A stretch of DNA of 64,000 nt from JAPORY01 sp965215385 (GTDB lineage Bacteria; Pseudomonadota; Alphaproteobacteria; Rhodobacterales; Rhodobacteraceae). How positions within the stretch are numbered: the first letter of the stretch is position 1; every line of letters starts with the position of its first letter. Position numbers and translations under genes: made by a program. The notes under the pieces were generated by a model. The model searched no databases and was not told the DNA's origin. It saw nothing but the letters and a program-made list of their open reading frames with translations. The stretch is taken from assembly GCA_965215385.1 (NCBI GenBank), contig OZ244059.1:2232001-2296000 (forward strand). The letters run 5' to 3'. Of the stretch, positions 1-8,957 are shown in pieces.

Positions 1-267
1 TCGCTGCCGAGGAGAACGGGGTATCGACCTGCTTAGATTTGTGTCGTAGAAGACCGGTACCTATTCAGCACCGGTGCGACCAAATGTTGGCGGCGGAATG
101 GCGGCACGGTCAATCGCTGTGGACTTGGAATATGCGTTGGCGGTGATCCGAGATCCCGGGCCTGCCAGGTGATGATGCTGGCCAGGATTCTCATCCGATT
201 GCCGCAAATTCCCAGCTTGATTGACGCGCGACAGGAATGCCGTCACACCCGTATCCGGCACCGGTCG

Positions 268-947
268 CTATAGGCAATTCCACATGTTCAGCCAGTCGAG
301 ATTGTCCTGGTCACGACTAAACAGGGGCAAGGTGTTTTCGCGCCCGCACCAGCAATTGCGGACATGATGGATGGTCTCGATAGTCCCCTTAAATTCGCTG
401 ATCGCGAAGCACCCGCTGGACTTGCCCTGAGTTCCAGGGGCGACCGTCATGGTGTAGGTGCCGCCGGTCATGAAGCAGCGGCGAGCAAACACCTGTTTCG
501 GAATAGATAATGTCGCGCTCACAAAAACTTCCACATAATAGTTGGTCTTCGCGGCCAGACCACTTAGGCTTACGTTTGCGGTGGGCGCACTCCGTATACT
601 ACTGCTTATAATTCCAATAGCGTTGACGGCTCCCACTCTTACTTTTGTTCGGGCGTTGAAAACTTCGGCATTCACAGTGACTGCGTCAGGAGGAGTCGTA
701 TCACCGAGCCGTGATACGTACTGGTTCCAGGTGACTTGCGGCGGGGTGACAGTCACGCTGGTTGTGGATAAGGCTGTGATGAGGAGATTCGCGGCGTTGA
801 CCTGCGGTTGATCGAGGCAAGCCGTGGGACCGTCTCGGCCGCTGCTGGTGACGGTCGTCTGCGCGATGGCGGGCACTGCAATCCCGGCCAGCAGCAGGAG
901 CAGAGGGTATATTAACCTATTGGGGGGGGGGGGGTAAGGTGCGTCAT
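268..947 (-). pseudogene. Secreted Fn3-like, Cys-rich protein; C-tract locus 1, out of frame as sequenced
   Basis: Unnamed family. The likely start is the ATG at 947, 8 nt after GGAGG (960-956). Codons MTHLT are followed by a 13-C run (G922-934 on the plus strand). With 13 C the frame stops at once (TAA at 914-912). With 14 or 11 C it joins the long frame, giving MTHLTPPPPN, a hydrophobic core of five leucines and an AIAQ cleavage site, then about 195 residues of mature protein. The mature part has a fibronectin-III-like stretch (LSGLAAKTNYYVEV) followed by a Cys-rich tail with RRCF, GCFAISEF and CWCGREN motifs, which reappear in the protein at 56551-57515. Export to the periplasm or outside is likely. 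It is silent at this tract length unless a downstream GTG (876) is used; a homopolymer sequencing error is the main alternative. The neighbour at 1261 is divergent and also secreted. Confidence 0.75.
922..934 (-). repeat. Mononucleotide tract C13 (minus strand) at codons 5-9 of locus 1
   Basis: Thirteen uninterrupted G on the plus strand, five codons into the reading frame that starts at 947. Frame arithmetic shows that 11 or 14 bases restore the signal-peptide frame and 13 does not. Slipped-strand mispairing at such tracts is the classical mechanism of phase variation. Confidence 0.85.
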
Positions 948-1260
948 AGTAATAACCTCCAATTCATCAATGCTTTACCTTGATTGATTTTCTATGGGAA
1001 TGCAAGAAAAAACGGGAACATAATAAACCTTGACTCTCAAGTTATCAACATCAATGCTCGAAAGACCTTAAATGTTGACCATTTTGCGTGCTGAATAGGT
1101 ACAGAAATTGGAACTAAACGGTATTTGGCTTGAACTTATGACGAAGAGGTTGTACGATCGTCCTGCCAGGTGTTTCTTTCAAACGGTAGCATTTGAGAGA
1201 TGATATAGAGAAACCTCGGCGTGATCTGGACTTGCGACAGCAGGCGATAGGAAATTGAGA

Positions 1261-1971
1261 ATGATAAGAATAAAACTGTTAAGCACTGTTGTAGCGGCAT
1301 GCACCTTTGTCGGTGGGGTAGTCGCAGCCGAAAACTACCAATCAACCTGTGGCGGTGGTGATCCGGGCAAAGTTCACCCAAACGGCGGCGGGTGGGTGCC
1401 CGTAGGGCAATCCCATGATGGAGCCGACACTTATCTTATAGCTGAATCGGTCTATGTAGGCCCTAACTCAATAGTGTGTGGTGGTACTATTTCTGGCAAT
1501 GTTCGCATTATCAATTCGACCGTCTGGGGCGGTACCATTTCCGGTGCGGCGGTGATTCGAAATTCAACCGTCGGTCAACAATCTGGTGGGTATACCTTAT
1601 CTATTTCTGAGAACGTAAAGATTGTCAGCAGCGTTGTTAGGAGCGGTACGATTTTCGGTAGCGTAAGAATCCGCCACGGCGTCAACATCTCCGAAAATGC
1701 AGTCGTGCATGGATCAGCAAAGTTGTCGGGCACCGGTACACGCGTTTCAGGTAATGGTGAGGTATCCGGCAATGCCGTGATTCGCGGCGGTTCTTGGGTG
1801 TTTGGCAACGGCAAAGTTAACTGCGGACGATGGAACGGTGTAGACATTAGAAATGATCAAAGAGGTCGTTGTGGAAAGAACGGACAGTCGGCGCAGACGG
1901 ATGAATCATCCCTGTCCGAAATCGGTTCGGTATCAAACCCCATTGATCCACAGAACACTGAGTCCAACTAA
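1261..1971 (+). CDS. Secreted beta-helix (hexapeptide-like repeat) protein
   Basis: A 236-residue protein of unknown function. The ATG at 1261 is chosen over an upstream in-frame TTG (1255) because AGGA lies about 9 nt before it. Residues 1-24 form a signal peptide (MIRIKLLSTVVAACTFVGG, cleavage near VVAA-EN). Residues about 60-190 are short repeats of the form GxISGNVRI / GAAVIRNSTV / GNGEVSGNAVIRGG, typical of left-handed parallel beta-helices in which a small hydrophobic residue recurs every sixth position. The C-terminal 40 residues are polar and look disordered. Four cysteines suggest an oxidising compartment. It is divergent from the C-tract gene at 947. It could be an adhesin or a surface scaffold; nothing shows an enzyme active site. 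Confidence 0.7.
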   Translation: MIRIKLLSTVVAACTFVGGVVAAENYQSTCGGGDPGKVHPNGGGWVPVGQSHDGADTYLIAESVYVGPNSIVCGGTISGNVRIINSTVWGGTISGAAVIRNSTVGQQSGGYTLSISENVKIVSSVVRSGTIFGSVRIRHGVNISENAVVHGSAKLSGTGTRVSGNGEVSGNAVIRGGSWVFGNGKVNCGRWNGVDIRNDQRGRCGKNGQSAQTDESSLSEIGSVSNPIDPQNTESN

Positions 1972-3365
1972 TTTAGGAGTGGAATTAATGCCGGACTTGA
2001 AGGTGTCCCTTGATTGCCTTCACTCCGGCGGAATGACAGTTTTGAAAAGCGGGATACCAAAAGCAGTGCGACATTAAGCGTCTGGTGCTTTGCGACAGTG
2101 GTTGGTCCATTACTTGGGCGGAAATCCGCGCCGACCAAGTGCCTAAGCCTTGAGAACCGCTGTTGGGAAATCCAAGCTGCTAGCGTTACATGCACCGCAT
2201 CTTTCAAACCCGAAGTTCCGAATTTGTTGCCCAATCAAACCCGCTAACATTTACAAACGTTGCCGCGGCAGGCGATGGCGTTGCGGCGATCAACGTAATT
2301 GAGGAAATCCGATCGGCAAGTAATCGGCAGCTATTAGATGAGGAGATACCAAGAAAACCACTTTTGTTGTAAGGTTTTAGTGGTTCCCGTCGAGGATAAA
2401 ATCCACGCCGTTTCGCAACTTAGTTCAAGCTGATTTGTACCATCGCTGATATCAACCCCAGACCCGTTGACATCGGGATCTTTTTCTTGCCTTAAATTGA
2501 TGCCGGTTCACTTGCTTTCTTGCAGTGAAAACCAGACTGATTGGAAGTTCATCGGGATTTTTGCTTCTGGTTAGGTATCAACCAAAATTTTAGCGGAAAG
2601 AAGCCACGGTTTGTTTGCCCATAATGGCGAAAGTCCTTATTTTTGCGGCCTTTTTTCGATTAGATGAATTTATCGTTCTGCACGATGTCAACATGTCCGA
2701 ACCTTTCCAAACAGTGCCAACCGACGGCACGAACCGATAAATTTTTGATCGAAGAATAAAATCTCCACAAGATACCAAGTTTGTCCAAAGGCCCCAGAGC
2801 TTTGGCGTTTCAGACCACATGCGACCGTTGCATCAAGCAACGCTGCGACGCATTCTTTCTAGCGCAACCACCATTGGGTTTGTGGGAGTGAAACAATTGT
2901 CAAGCAAGAACCTAAACGCGAACGTGTTTTTTGTTCCCAAGCGAATTCTGTTCGCGAAATCAGAGGGGTTTGAGACTGGACGACTCGATACCCCCCATCG
3001 TCTCCAACCAACTGGATGTGAACAAGCCCCAAACTGAGCCTATATTCATAGTGGCAAATGGCCAGAGCGTCGTACGGTCTCAAGATCTCAACGTGAATTT
3101 AATTGGTGGAGATCATTACCCCGAAACGATTCTTCACACATTATCACTCCAAAGTAAAGGAAGTTATCTACATAGTGCTTGCTAAAAAACCCCATTTTCT
3201 GGTCGAAGCCAAGACCATGGAGACGTCAAACGCGCGAATTTTGGCTCCAACACGACCGATCGTCACGCTGGCGTGGTAAATGGTAACGAAGCCGTGATGG
3301 GAACCGGCCAACGCGGTCGCGAAGACAGAGTCCGCCGGTCAGTTGGAAACCGATTTTGCAAAAAG
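1972..3365. other. No recognisable gene
   Basis: About 1.4 kb with only short, unconvincing reading frames on both strands and no tRNA- or rRNA-like segment that I can see. It is probably degraded sequence upstream of the IS remnant. Confidence 0.5.
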
Positions 3366-4883
3366 CTAAGCGGCGCGTTGCTGACGTTTGCGGCGGTCGC
3401 GCTCGGCCTCGCGGATATGGCGTCCCACGCGGGTCAGATTGGCGGCAATGACGGAAATGCCGACCATTCGCGAGAACCTTTCACGGCCAAAAGAGAGGAC
3501 CCGCTGCTGGCCCTGATGCTCTAACATAGTGATCGCTGATTCAATCGCGGGATGCGGTTTGCGAGCCGCCACAAAGTCATCCGTTCGCTCCGCAACGGTC
3601 CGGCGTCCGGTCTTGGGCAGCGTGACCTGATCTAACGTAGCCGACAGGTCGGCATCGACCTTCGGGCGCCAAAATCCCTTATCAAGGCTCAAGCGTTTCA
3701 GGGTTGGATAGTCCCGTTGCAATTAGCGAATACCGGGCACGATAACATCGCGATCACCCCCTTTCCAGATGATCTGATGCCCAAGAATGACTTGATGTTG
3801 ATCCGCAGTCACGCAAAGGCCCAGTTCCACTAATGTTCCGGCTTTGCCCGTCGGTATCCAACGGGTATACGGCTCAAAGACCGAATAGTTTGCTTCCGCA
3901 CTCGGGCTCGTCTCGCCCTTGCGGAGCTGACGCTCGACTTGGTCCCGAAGACGCTCGGCATAAGCCACGTATTCGGTATATTTTTCCAGCAGTTTGCCGA
4001 CGGGAACTCGCGTCAGTTTGTCGTGGATGATTGACAGTTTTTGCAGCGTGCGAGCAACGAATCGCCGATACGCTCGGACGCGTTTTTTGAAGTCTCAGTG
4101 CGTTTTGCGCATGCGACTAAGCCGTTGCCACGCCGTTTTGAGGTTTTTCTGCCACTTCTTGGACTGCCGCCAGCCCGAGATGTCCAGGAGATCACAGACC
4201 GCCACCGGTCGCCGAACGAACCGCATCCCACAGCCGCCGATGGTCGACGGGATACTCGACATCCGTCTCCACGACAAAGCTATCGCCGCGGACTTCGAGA
4301 AGATTGTCCGCCGGAGGTCCCACGACCTTATGACCTAACTTGACAATGAGGGCCTTGATCGCGGCTAAGACCGCGTCGGCTAGACGCGAAATGGCATTAA
4401 TGACAGTCTTGACGACGCGATCGGAGCCAGATCAATGGCATCCGACAAACCCGCCAAACGGCACCAATCCCGATGGTTGGAAAGTAGGTTGCCCAATCGG
4501 TCATCGTCAACACCCAAACCCTGCTTCGCAACCGCAAAGACGCGAACTTGCCAGAAGTCCAGGCCCGGATGACCCGTGTTGCCGCGGGTCGCTTTCGCAT
4601 CACACGCCTTGATCAGATCAAGAGCCGCTTCCTGGGCCTCGCTATCGCACCACAACGCCGGCAAACCATAGCCGAGCACTTCGGTATCGTCACGCGAACG
4701 GGAATTAAAGGTCAGTGATTTGATCAAGATCGCGCCCAAGTGGGGTTGTGTGAACTTTTCTCGCAGCGGGTCTTCGCAGTGTTGTTGCGATACGAATGTC
4801 TGGCGAAGATTCGGGTTTTGGCCCATATTTTGTCGGTATATGCCGATTTCTACTGAAATTCTTAAATCTTCGGCTGCCCACAA
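3366..4883 (-). pseudogene. ISNCY-type transposase remnant, several disruptions
   Basis: Fragments of one transposase lie in order on the minus strand. 4883-4380 carries an N-terminal part with HPGLDFWQVRVFAVAKQGL. The 4277-4013 region carries GMRFVRRPVAVCDLL and a GWRQ-type stretch in shifted frames. 3968-3723 has AYAERLRDQVERQLRKGE, IFEPYTRWIPTGKAG-like and LVELGL text. 3722-3366 has LDKGFWRP, LPKTGRR and HPAIESAITMLEHQG. These match the ISNCY group of DDE transposases as I recall them. Disruptions: an in-frame TAA at 3725-3723 and at least one frameshift between 3968 and 4380. I could not identify terminal inverted repeats. The element has probably removed the 5' end of the neighbouring ptsN. 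Confidence 0.75.
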
Positions 4884-4948
4884 TCAACCCAAAAGTGAAC
4901 GACGTCAGTCTTTTATTGCGGAATCACGCGTTTTAGCAGACACCATCT

Positions 4949-5356
4949 AGCAAGAAACGCCTCTTTCAACACATCGGTGATTTGGCTCAGGTGGTTTATG
5001 AGATCTCGTCGGCGATTGCCGTTGATACCCTACTTGAGCGCGGAGCTTTAGGACCCACGGGAGTTGGTTACGGCGTTGCTTTGCCTCATGATCAAACACA
5101 CGGGCTTGACCGTGTGATTGGAACCTTTGTTCTTTTGGGGAAGCCGATAGAGTTTGACTCGGTTGATCGCCAGCCAGTTGGTATCGCGTTTGGTCTCTTT
5201 GCGCCGGAAGATGCCGGTGTTGATCATCTCAAAGCGTTGGCACTTGTCTCTCGCACGCCGCGCGATTCAGAGTGCTGTGCAAAGCTTCGAGCGAACTCCA
5301 ATCCGACGACCCTTTATGCGTTCTTGACTGAAGGTCGTCCTGAAAAGGCTGCATAA
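4949..5356 (+). pseudogene. ptsN: 5'-truncated PTS IIA-like nitrogen-regulatory protein (PtsN) remnant
   Basis: PtsN (EIIA-Ntr) is the terminal phosphate acceptor of the nitrogen PTS. The readable frame starts at SKKRLFQHIGDLAQ (about 4949), is closed by an in-frame TAG at 4934-4936, and continues through TLLERGALGPTGVGYGVALP-H, with the phospho-acceptor His after GVALP, then FGLFAPEDAGVDHLKALA to a normal C-terminus. The usual first 20 or so residues and an ATG are missing; only a TTG at 4982 is available, inside the first helix. The usual PHARI sequence after the active His reads PHDQTH. It lies immediately downstream of the ISNCY remnant. It is most likely a non-functional copy; a shortened product from TTG cannot be excluded. 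Confidence 0.75.
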
Positions 5357-5379
5357 GCGCAAGAGGTTGATTTCGCCGT

Positions 5380-5592
5380 GCGTCCTGAGAGAACGGTATC
5401 GGTGCGCTCTGCCAACCCGCTCTGGCATGTACGCACATCGGACTCCGAGAGCGAATAGCTAAGACCCAGATGAAGCAGAAAAACCCGCGGCGGATTTTCG
5501 GCCGACTTGTCCTTGCGCAAAACCCTCGGTGCGCTTGGTTGAACCGCCATACCTTCCCAACCGTCCGGCAAGAAGTTCGTCAGCAACTCTAA
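5380..5592 (-). pseudogene. Fragment of an IS4-family transposase N-terminus
   Basis: The minus-strand frame reads LLTNFLPDGWEGMAVQ, VLRKDKSAENPPRVFLLHLG, LSYSLSESDVRTCQSGLAE. This resembles the N-terminal domain of IS4-type transposases (DWxxLA, RKxKSPExLLRxLLLHxALGYSLRETAVRARxxGLA). No catalytic DDE domain follows. It is only a remnant; the family is recognised from memory, not by a search. Confidence 0.5.
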
Positions 5593-5846
5593 TCTTCTTG
5601 CATACCCGATCTCCCCAAAATATAGACTTGGGGACAACATAGCATATCATCAGCAACATTAGTTCTTGACTTAAGCATCGCCTGGGACTAGCTAGGCTAC
5701 CAAACAAAGTGAGTTACATCCAAACGACCTTTTGCAAGGCAAATTGCTGTTCAATTGCCCTGCCGAAGAGCGCGTGGCATCTGCCGGTTTCGATTTGTGT
5801 CGTAGAAGATCGTAGATTTGCATCGTACTCCTAGAGAGCCTTCGCT

Positions 5847-6275
5847 TTGAGCCGTTACAAAAAATTCAACCCGAAGCGACGTTTGGCGCCGGCAAACAGC
5901 GTCTCGAAAGAGGCACTTGATAGCCTGGCTAATGCAGTCAAATATTCTGGAAATCCAGAACACAAACGCTCAGCGGGAGACTTTAACTTAACACCGCCCG
6001 CGCAATCTCGTAGAGGCAAAAGCTTGTGTGATGGAGTGAAAATATTCAAGCTGAGGGATGCCCTGCGGTACCTACGAGAAGGGCTCAAACGTGGTGCTGT
6101 GAGTGAGCAATGCGTTGGTGGTTGGCCTAAAGTTGTGTGGGCCGTGACTGAAGATGGTACCACTTTGGAGGCTCAAAGAGATGGCGACGGTAGCTATCAC
6201 GGTTACCCACTGCCTGCGGATGATCCAATGTCAGCCGAAGTCAAGCACTTCTGGGAAAAAAATGACCAATTTTAA
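5847..6275 (+). CDS. Small protein of a two-gene module with an ImmA-like partner (copy 1)
   Basis: A 142-residue protein of no known function. The only start in the frame is TTG at 5847, because an in-frame TAG lies at 5832-5834. Conserved features shared with copy 2 (31598-31981) are HKR-(S/T)-(A/P)-xDF-NxTPP, a GKSLCDxx or SKSLCEAA motif, a WPKVVWAV / YPKYVWAV motif, and YHGYPLPADDP / YHGYALGSDD near the C-terminus. The fold looks like a compact alpha/beta domain without a signal peptide or membrane segment, so it is probably cytoplasmic. Its last 14 bases overlap the start of the ImmA-like gene at 6262, so the two are probably translationally coupled. The same order and overlap occur in copy 2, which argues for a functional pair (toxin-antitoxin-like, regulator-effector, or defence). 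Confidence 0.7.
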   Translation: MSRYKKFNPKRRLAPANSVSKEALDSLANAVKYSGNPEHKRSAGDFNLTPPAQSRRGKSLCDGVKIFKLRDALRYLREGLKRGAVSEQCVGGWPKVVWAVTEDGTTLEAQRDGDGSYHGYPLPADDPMSAEVKHFWEKNDQF

Positions 6276-7596
6276 AATCGATTACAAATGGAGTCCTTAC
6301 AACGACGTGCGGCCCGAGGTTGGTGAAACCTCAGGGCATGTTTGCATCGTTCTTGACGGCCTTTGTCTTACTGAGAATACGAATATTTGGTCCAACAAAA
6401 TCAATGAAGAAGTGTACGTTTCTCTTTATCCCCTAGCAATGTGGCTAGCTTCTTCTTGGTGGCGGCTGCATTATGAGGTGCTACCAGACAGTAGGCGAAA
6501 GGCTCCTTGTCACGACTGGAGAATGAGCCACGAAATGGCGGCAGCAAATATGGGCTTTGTCTGGCCAAACATAGTTTTTTCCGCTGATCGTGATAGCGTT
6601 CATATTTGGGCTCGGGCGTCACAAAGCAATGTCGGAGAATCCGTCAGATATTTGCGTGGGTTAGACTATTCCCGATCTATTCCCAAAGGGGATTTTACTC
6701 AAGCGATATCCTCTTTGATTGAAGGTGTCCTAGCGCAACTTCAGTCCGTCGGTTGTCGCAATTCTGATCTTGCTGAACTCTGGAGCTTCATTGCAAAAGA
6801 CTCAAAAAATCCAGAGGATCTTCGTAAACGGCGACTAGAGGCGAAGCTCGGATTTGATCCAGAATATTGCCCCAAAGACTTGTTGACCAAAGCAGTTGAT
6901 CTGGATAAAATGATCGGAGAGAATTCATTCTCCGAGCTTTCTGGTGCCTATGCCGAGAATGCAGAAAACCGCCTTGAGACGATGCAAGAACTCGTCGAGT
7001 CAGAAGGTCTCAAAAGCACCCCCGACGCGAGTTTGCATAGTCTTTCCATTACGAGCACTGGGCAAGAACCTTGGCAGGTGGGAGTTGCTGTCGCACGAGA
7101 ACTCCGGGCAAAACTTGGCGAAACACCGGGGGCGCTAGAGAGCAATATTCTGCTGGATCTTCTTGGGCTAACCAAGGAAAGGTTAGAGGATTGGCAACCG
7201 AAAGTCTGTCAAAAGGCGTCAATAGCGGGATCAGATGACGAAAAAAACCTGAACATTATTCCAAGAAAAACGCACCCAATCGCGCAACGCTTTGAACTTG
7301 CAAGATTTGTCGGAGATTACGTTCGTGAAAAAAGGGACAACGCTCACGCTTGGCTTGTCGCCACTGATCTCTCCACGACACGGCAGAAATATCAAAGAGC
7401 GTTTGCCGCCGAATTCCTATGTCCAATTGGTTCTCTCGTAGAATATCTTGATGGCGATTTTTCGGAGACGGCACTAGAGGATGCAGCCGATCGCTTCTCG
7501 GTAAGTGAAGAGACGGTTGATGTTCTTCTTATGACTAATGGTTATCTTCCACGATACATGCCAGATTCTAGTATGCCGTATTGCTTGGCAAGTTAA
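6262..7596 (+). CDS. ImmA/IrrE-like protein lacking the HExxH zinc motif (copy 1)
   Basis: 444 residues. The ATG at 6262 follows GGGA by 6 nt and overlaps the upstream gene. The N-terminal 330 residues are specific to this family (Trp-rich motif AMWLASSWWRLHYEV near residue 50). The C-terminal region aligns with ImmA/IrrE (DUF955) metallopeptidases, where a typical protein has FxLAHELGH followed by xxANxFAAELLMP and a final helical domain. Here the zinc motif reads FELARFVGDYV (about residues 343-353): both His and the Glu are replaced. The downstream RAFAAEFLCPIGSLVEYL and FSVSEETVDVLLMTNGYL segments are well kept. It therefore looks like a catalytically dead homologue acting as a binding or sensor protein. 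Copy 2 (30237-31613) carries the same substitutions. The ImmA relationship is inferred by motif. Confidence 0.7.
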   Translation: MTNFKIDYKWSPYNDVRPEVGETSGHVCIVLDGLCLTENTNIWSNKINEEVYVSLYPLAMWLASSWWRLHYEVLPDSRRKAPCHDWRMSHEMAAANMGFVWPNIVFSADRDSVHIWARASQSNVGESVRYLRGLDYSRSIPKGDFTQAISSLIEGVLAQLQSVGCRNSDLAELWSFIAKDSKNPEDLRKRRLEAKLGFDPEYCPKDLLTKAVDLDKMIGENSFSELSGAYAENAENRLETMQELVESEGLKSTPDASLHSLSITSTGQEPWQVGVAVARELRAKLGETPGALESNILLDLLGLTKERLEDWQPKVCQKASIAGSDDEKNLNIIPRKTHPIAQRFELARFVGDYVREKRDNAHAWLVATDLSTTRQKYQRAFAAEFLCPIGSLVEYLDGDFSETALEDAADRFSVSEETVDVLLMTNGYLPRYMPDSSMPYCLAS

Positions 7597-7649
7597 GTCA
7601 TGCCCTAACGACAGCCAGTATCGTGGCTGTTTTTTGTTGTACCGCAGCG

Positions 7650-7948
7650 AATAAGGAAAACTTCAAGGTGCTTTTCAACCGACTGGCTGCTGCTAGTGCG
7701 GGCAGACCTATTGATGAGCAGAGGTTTGGTGATGGGCCTTGGACAGATGAAACGCTAGCGGACGCAATTCTATCCTTTGAAGCCAACCGAAATGGTATTG
7801 AATTGCGAGCCGTTCAGGTTTGGTGTCAAGAGAATAAAAGGGAAGCAACAACCCAAACCTTCTCTGGTTGGCGTACATACTTCGTTGTGACGATCCGAAA
7901 GGCACGAGTGAATGGCCCGGGAACTGCGGGTGGCAACGGAAAGGTTGA
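7650..7948 (+). pseudogene. N-terminal remnant of a large alphaproteobacterial HTH-type regulator, frameshifted
   Basis: The frame from about 7650 reads FKVLFNRLAAASAGRPIDE, FGDGPWTDETLADAI, GIELRAVQVWCQENKRE. Around 7855 homology moves to another frame, NLLWLAYILRCDDPKGTSEW, which stops at 7946-7948. Together they match the start of a family I recall as widespread in alphaproteobacteria (GRPxDExRFGDGPWTDETLADAI ... VQxWFQDNxKGI ... IRWLARIFGCDDPEATSEW). The C-terminal several hundred residues are absent. Only the N-terminal DNA-binding-like region survives, so no function is expected. Confidence 0.55.
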
Positions 7949-8221
7949 CAAGAGAACGCCGTTTGAGCCGCAAGAAAGCAGTATCTTCAAGTGACTAAGG
8001 CGTCGAGCCAGACATCTTCCAATCGCGACCGGCTGTCCTAGGAACCGTGCCCAATGAGAGAGTATCGCGTGACCGCGTCGATTAATCAGGAAAGGCACGA
8101 CATCACCCTCATACTACGATGGTAACTTGCGTCGACGATTAGAAGTTCGCAATTTTGCTCTTGCTTTCCTCTCGCATATCGGATAGGGAGCAAAAACACG
8201 CATTAGTCTGGAGGCAATATC

Positions 8222-8841
8222 ATGAGACCGTTTATCCCCCCCCCCCCCCCCCCCCTCTAGTTAGAAGAGTAACAACCCTTACAGCCACGCTGCTAGCCCT
8301 CGCCCTGCCCGCCGCGGTGCAGGCGCAGACTGCCTGCACTCCCCAGACCTGCACCGTCCGGTTGGCATCGGATTCCCCCGTCGTGGACGGCTGCGGCGAG
8401 CGCGCCACGCCGGGCCGCATGAAGCTGATCTTAGAGTCCTCTGATAGCACGGTGACGCGGGGGAGTTTTCTAACCGTTTTGTTTATTTCAGGAGGCGTTG
8501 AATACCGGACGGCGGGTAACTTCACCGATTGGGAGTGGCGCAACAAGAGCCAGAACAACAACCGGTGGAATAACAATTCTAACAATCAAATCGGCTTTGG
8601 TGGCGGTTTGTTTGGCGAGAATATCATTGAGGTGCGCCCCAAGGCTGGTGCCCACATCTGGAGCAACCGCAACCGCAACGATATCAACCAAGGCCCCGGC
8701 GAGCTGGTGGTGCAGACCTTTCGATATGATCAAAACAGAAACCGCTACACGCCCGCCGGCGGAGCCTACTTCTTGTTTATGGGCGGCAAGGGTTGTGCAC
8801 GGGTCAACGAGTCGGGCGCGAAAGTCGGGGGCAATCAGTGA
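8222..8841 (+). pseudogene. Secreted Asn/Gly-rich protein; C-tract locus 2, out of frame as sequenced
   Basis: Unnamed. The ATG at 8222 follows GGAGG (8210-8214) by 7 nt. Codons MRPFI run into 20 C (8236-8255). At 20 C the frame ends at TAG 8258-8260. With 18 or 21 C it enters the open frame, giving a poly-Pro stretch, VRRVTTLTATLLALALP and an AVQAQ cleavage site, then a mature protein of about 170 residues. The mature part has four Cys near its start, an Asn-rich segment (NKSQNNNRWNNNSNNQ) and a Gly-rich segment, and resembles neither locus 1 nor locus 3 apart from the leader. An upstream in-frame TTG (8155) gives a longer frame but has no ribosome site and would place the signal peptide internally. 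The 3' neighbours are a small ORF and a TM peptide also found at locus 3. Confidence 0.75.
8236..8255 (+). repeat. Mononucleotide tract C20 at the N-terminus of locus 2
   Basis: Twenty uninterrupted C, starting in codon 5 after the ATG at 8222. Frame arithmetic: 18 or 21 is ON, 20 is OFF. Tracts this long are normally unstable, so the length itself suggests continued slippage or an unresolved population mixture. Confidence 0.9.
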
Positions 8842-8957
8842 TGGGACCGGCTCGCACGGCCTATCGTTCAAGTCAAGTCCAGTTCAAGGTGCTGGAGGAA
8901 CGCACGGAACCGAAGCAAGCGGAATACCGCACCGCCATATCGCATTTGGCAGAATAG
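8841..8957 (+). CDS. Small hydrophilic ORF overlapping the end of locus 2
   Basis: A 38-residue frame starting at ATG 8841 (TGATG overlap with the stop of the secreted-protein frame) and ending immediately before ATG 8958. The sequence is charged (VLEERTEPKQAEYRTAISHL) and could be the separated N-terminal helix of the coiled-coil/TM protein that is a single gene at locus 3 (57466-57711). It is either a real coupled peptide or the 5' half of a gene broken by a stop. Confidence 0.35.
   Translation: MGPARTAYRSSQVQFKVLEERTEPKQAEYRTAISHLAE

Larger units (their letters stand above)
57..1102. repeat. 15-bp inverted repeat bracketing the first secreted-protein locus
   Basis: GTACCTATTCAGCAC at 57-71 and its exact reverse complement at 1088-1102 enclose the C-tract secreted-protein gene of 268-947 together with its promoter region. 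I see no similarity beyond the 15 bases on either side. The pair could be ends of a small mobile or invertible cassette, or a chance match. No recombinase gene lies inside. Confidence 0.5.

Noticed and set aside
542..811. Plus-strand frame opposite locus 1
   Set aside because: It is the complement of the Fn3-like coding sequence, and its hydrophobic composition comes from the antisense of that gene.
8155..8221. Longer start (TTG 8155) for the locus 2 secreted protein, which would make it in frame without switching
   Set aside because: It has no ribosome site and would bury the signal peptide 40 residues inside the protein; the ATG at 8222 with GGAGG fits the pattern of the other two loci.
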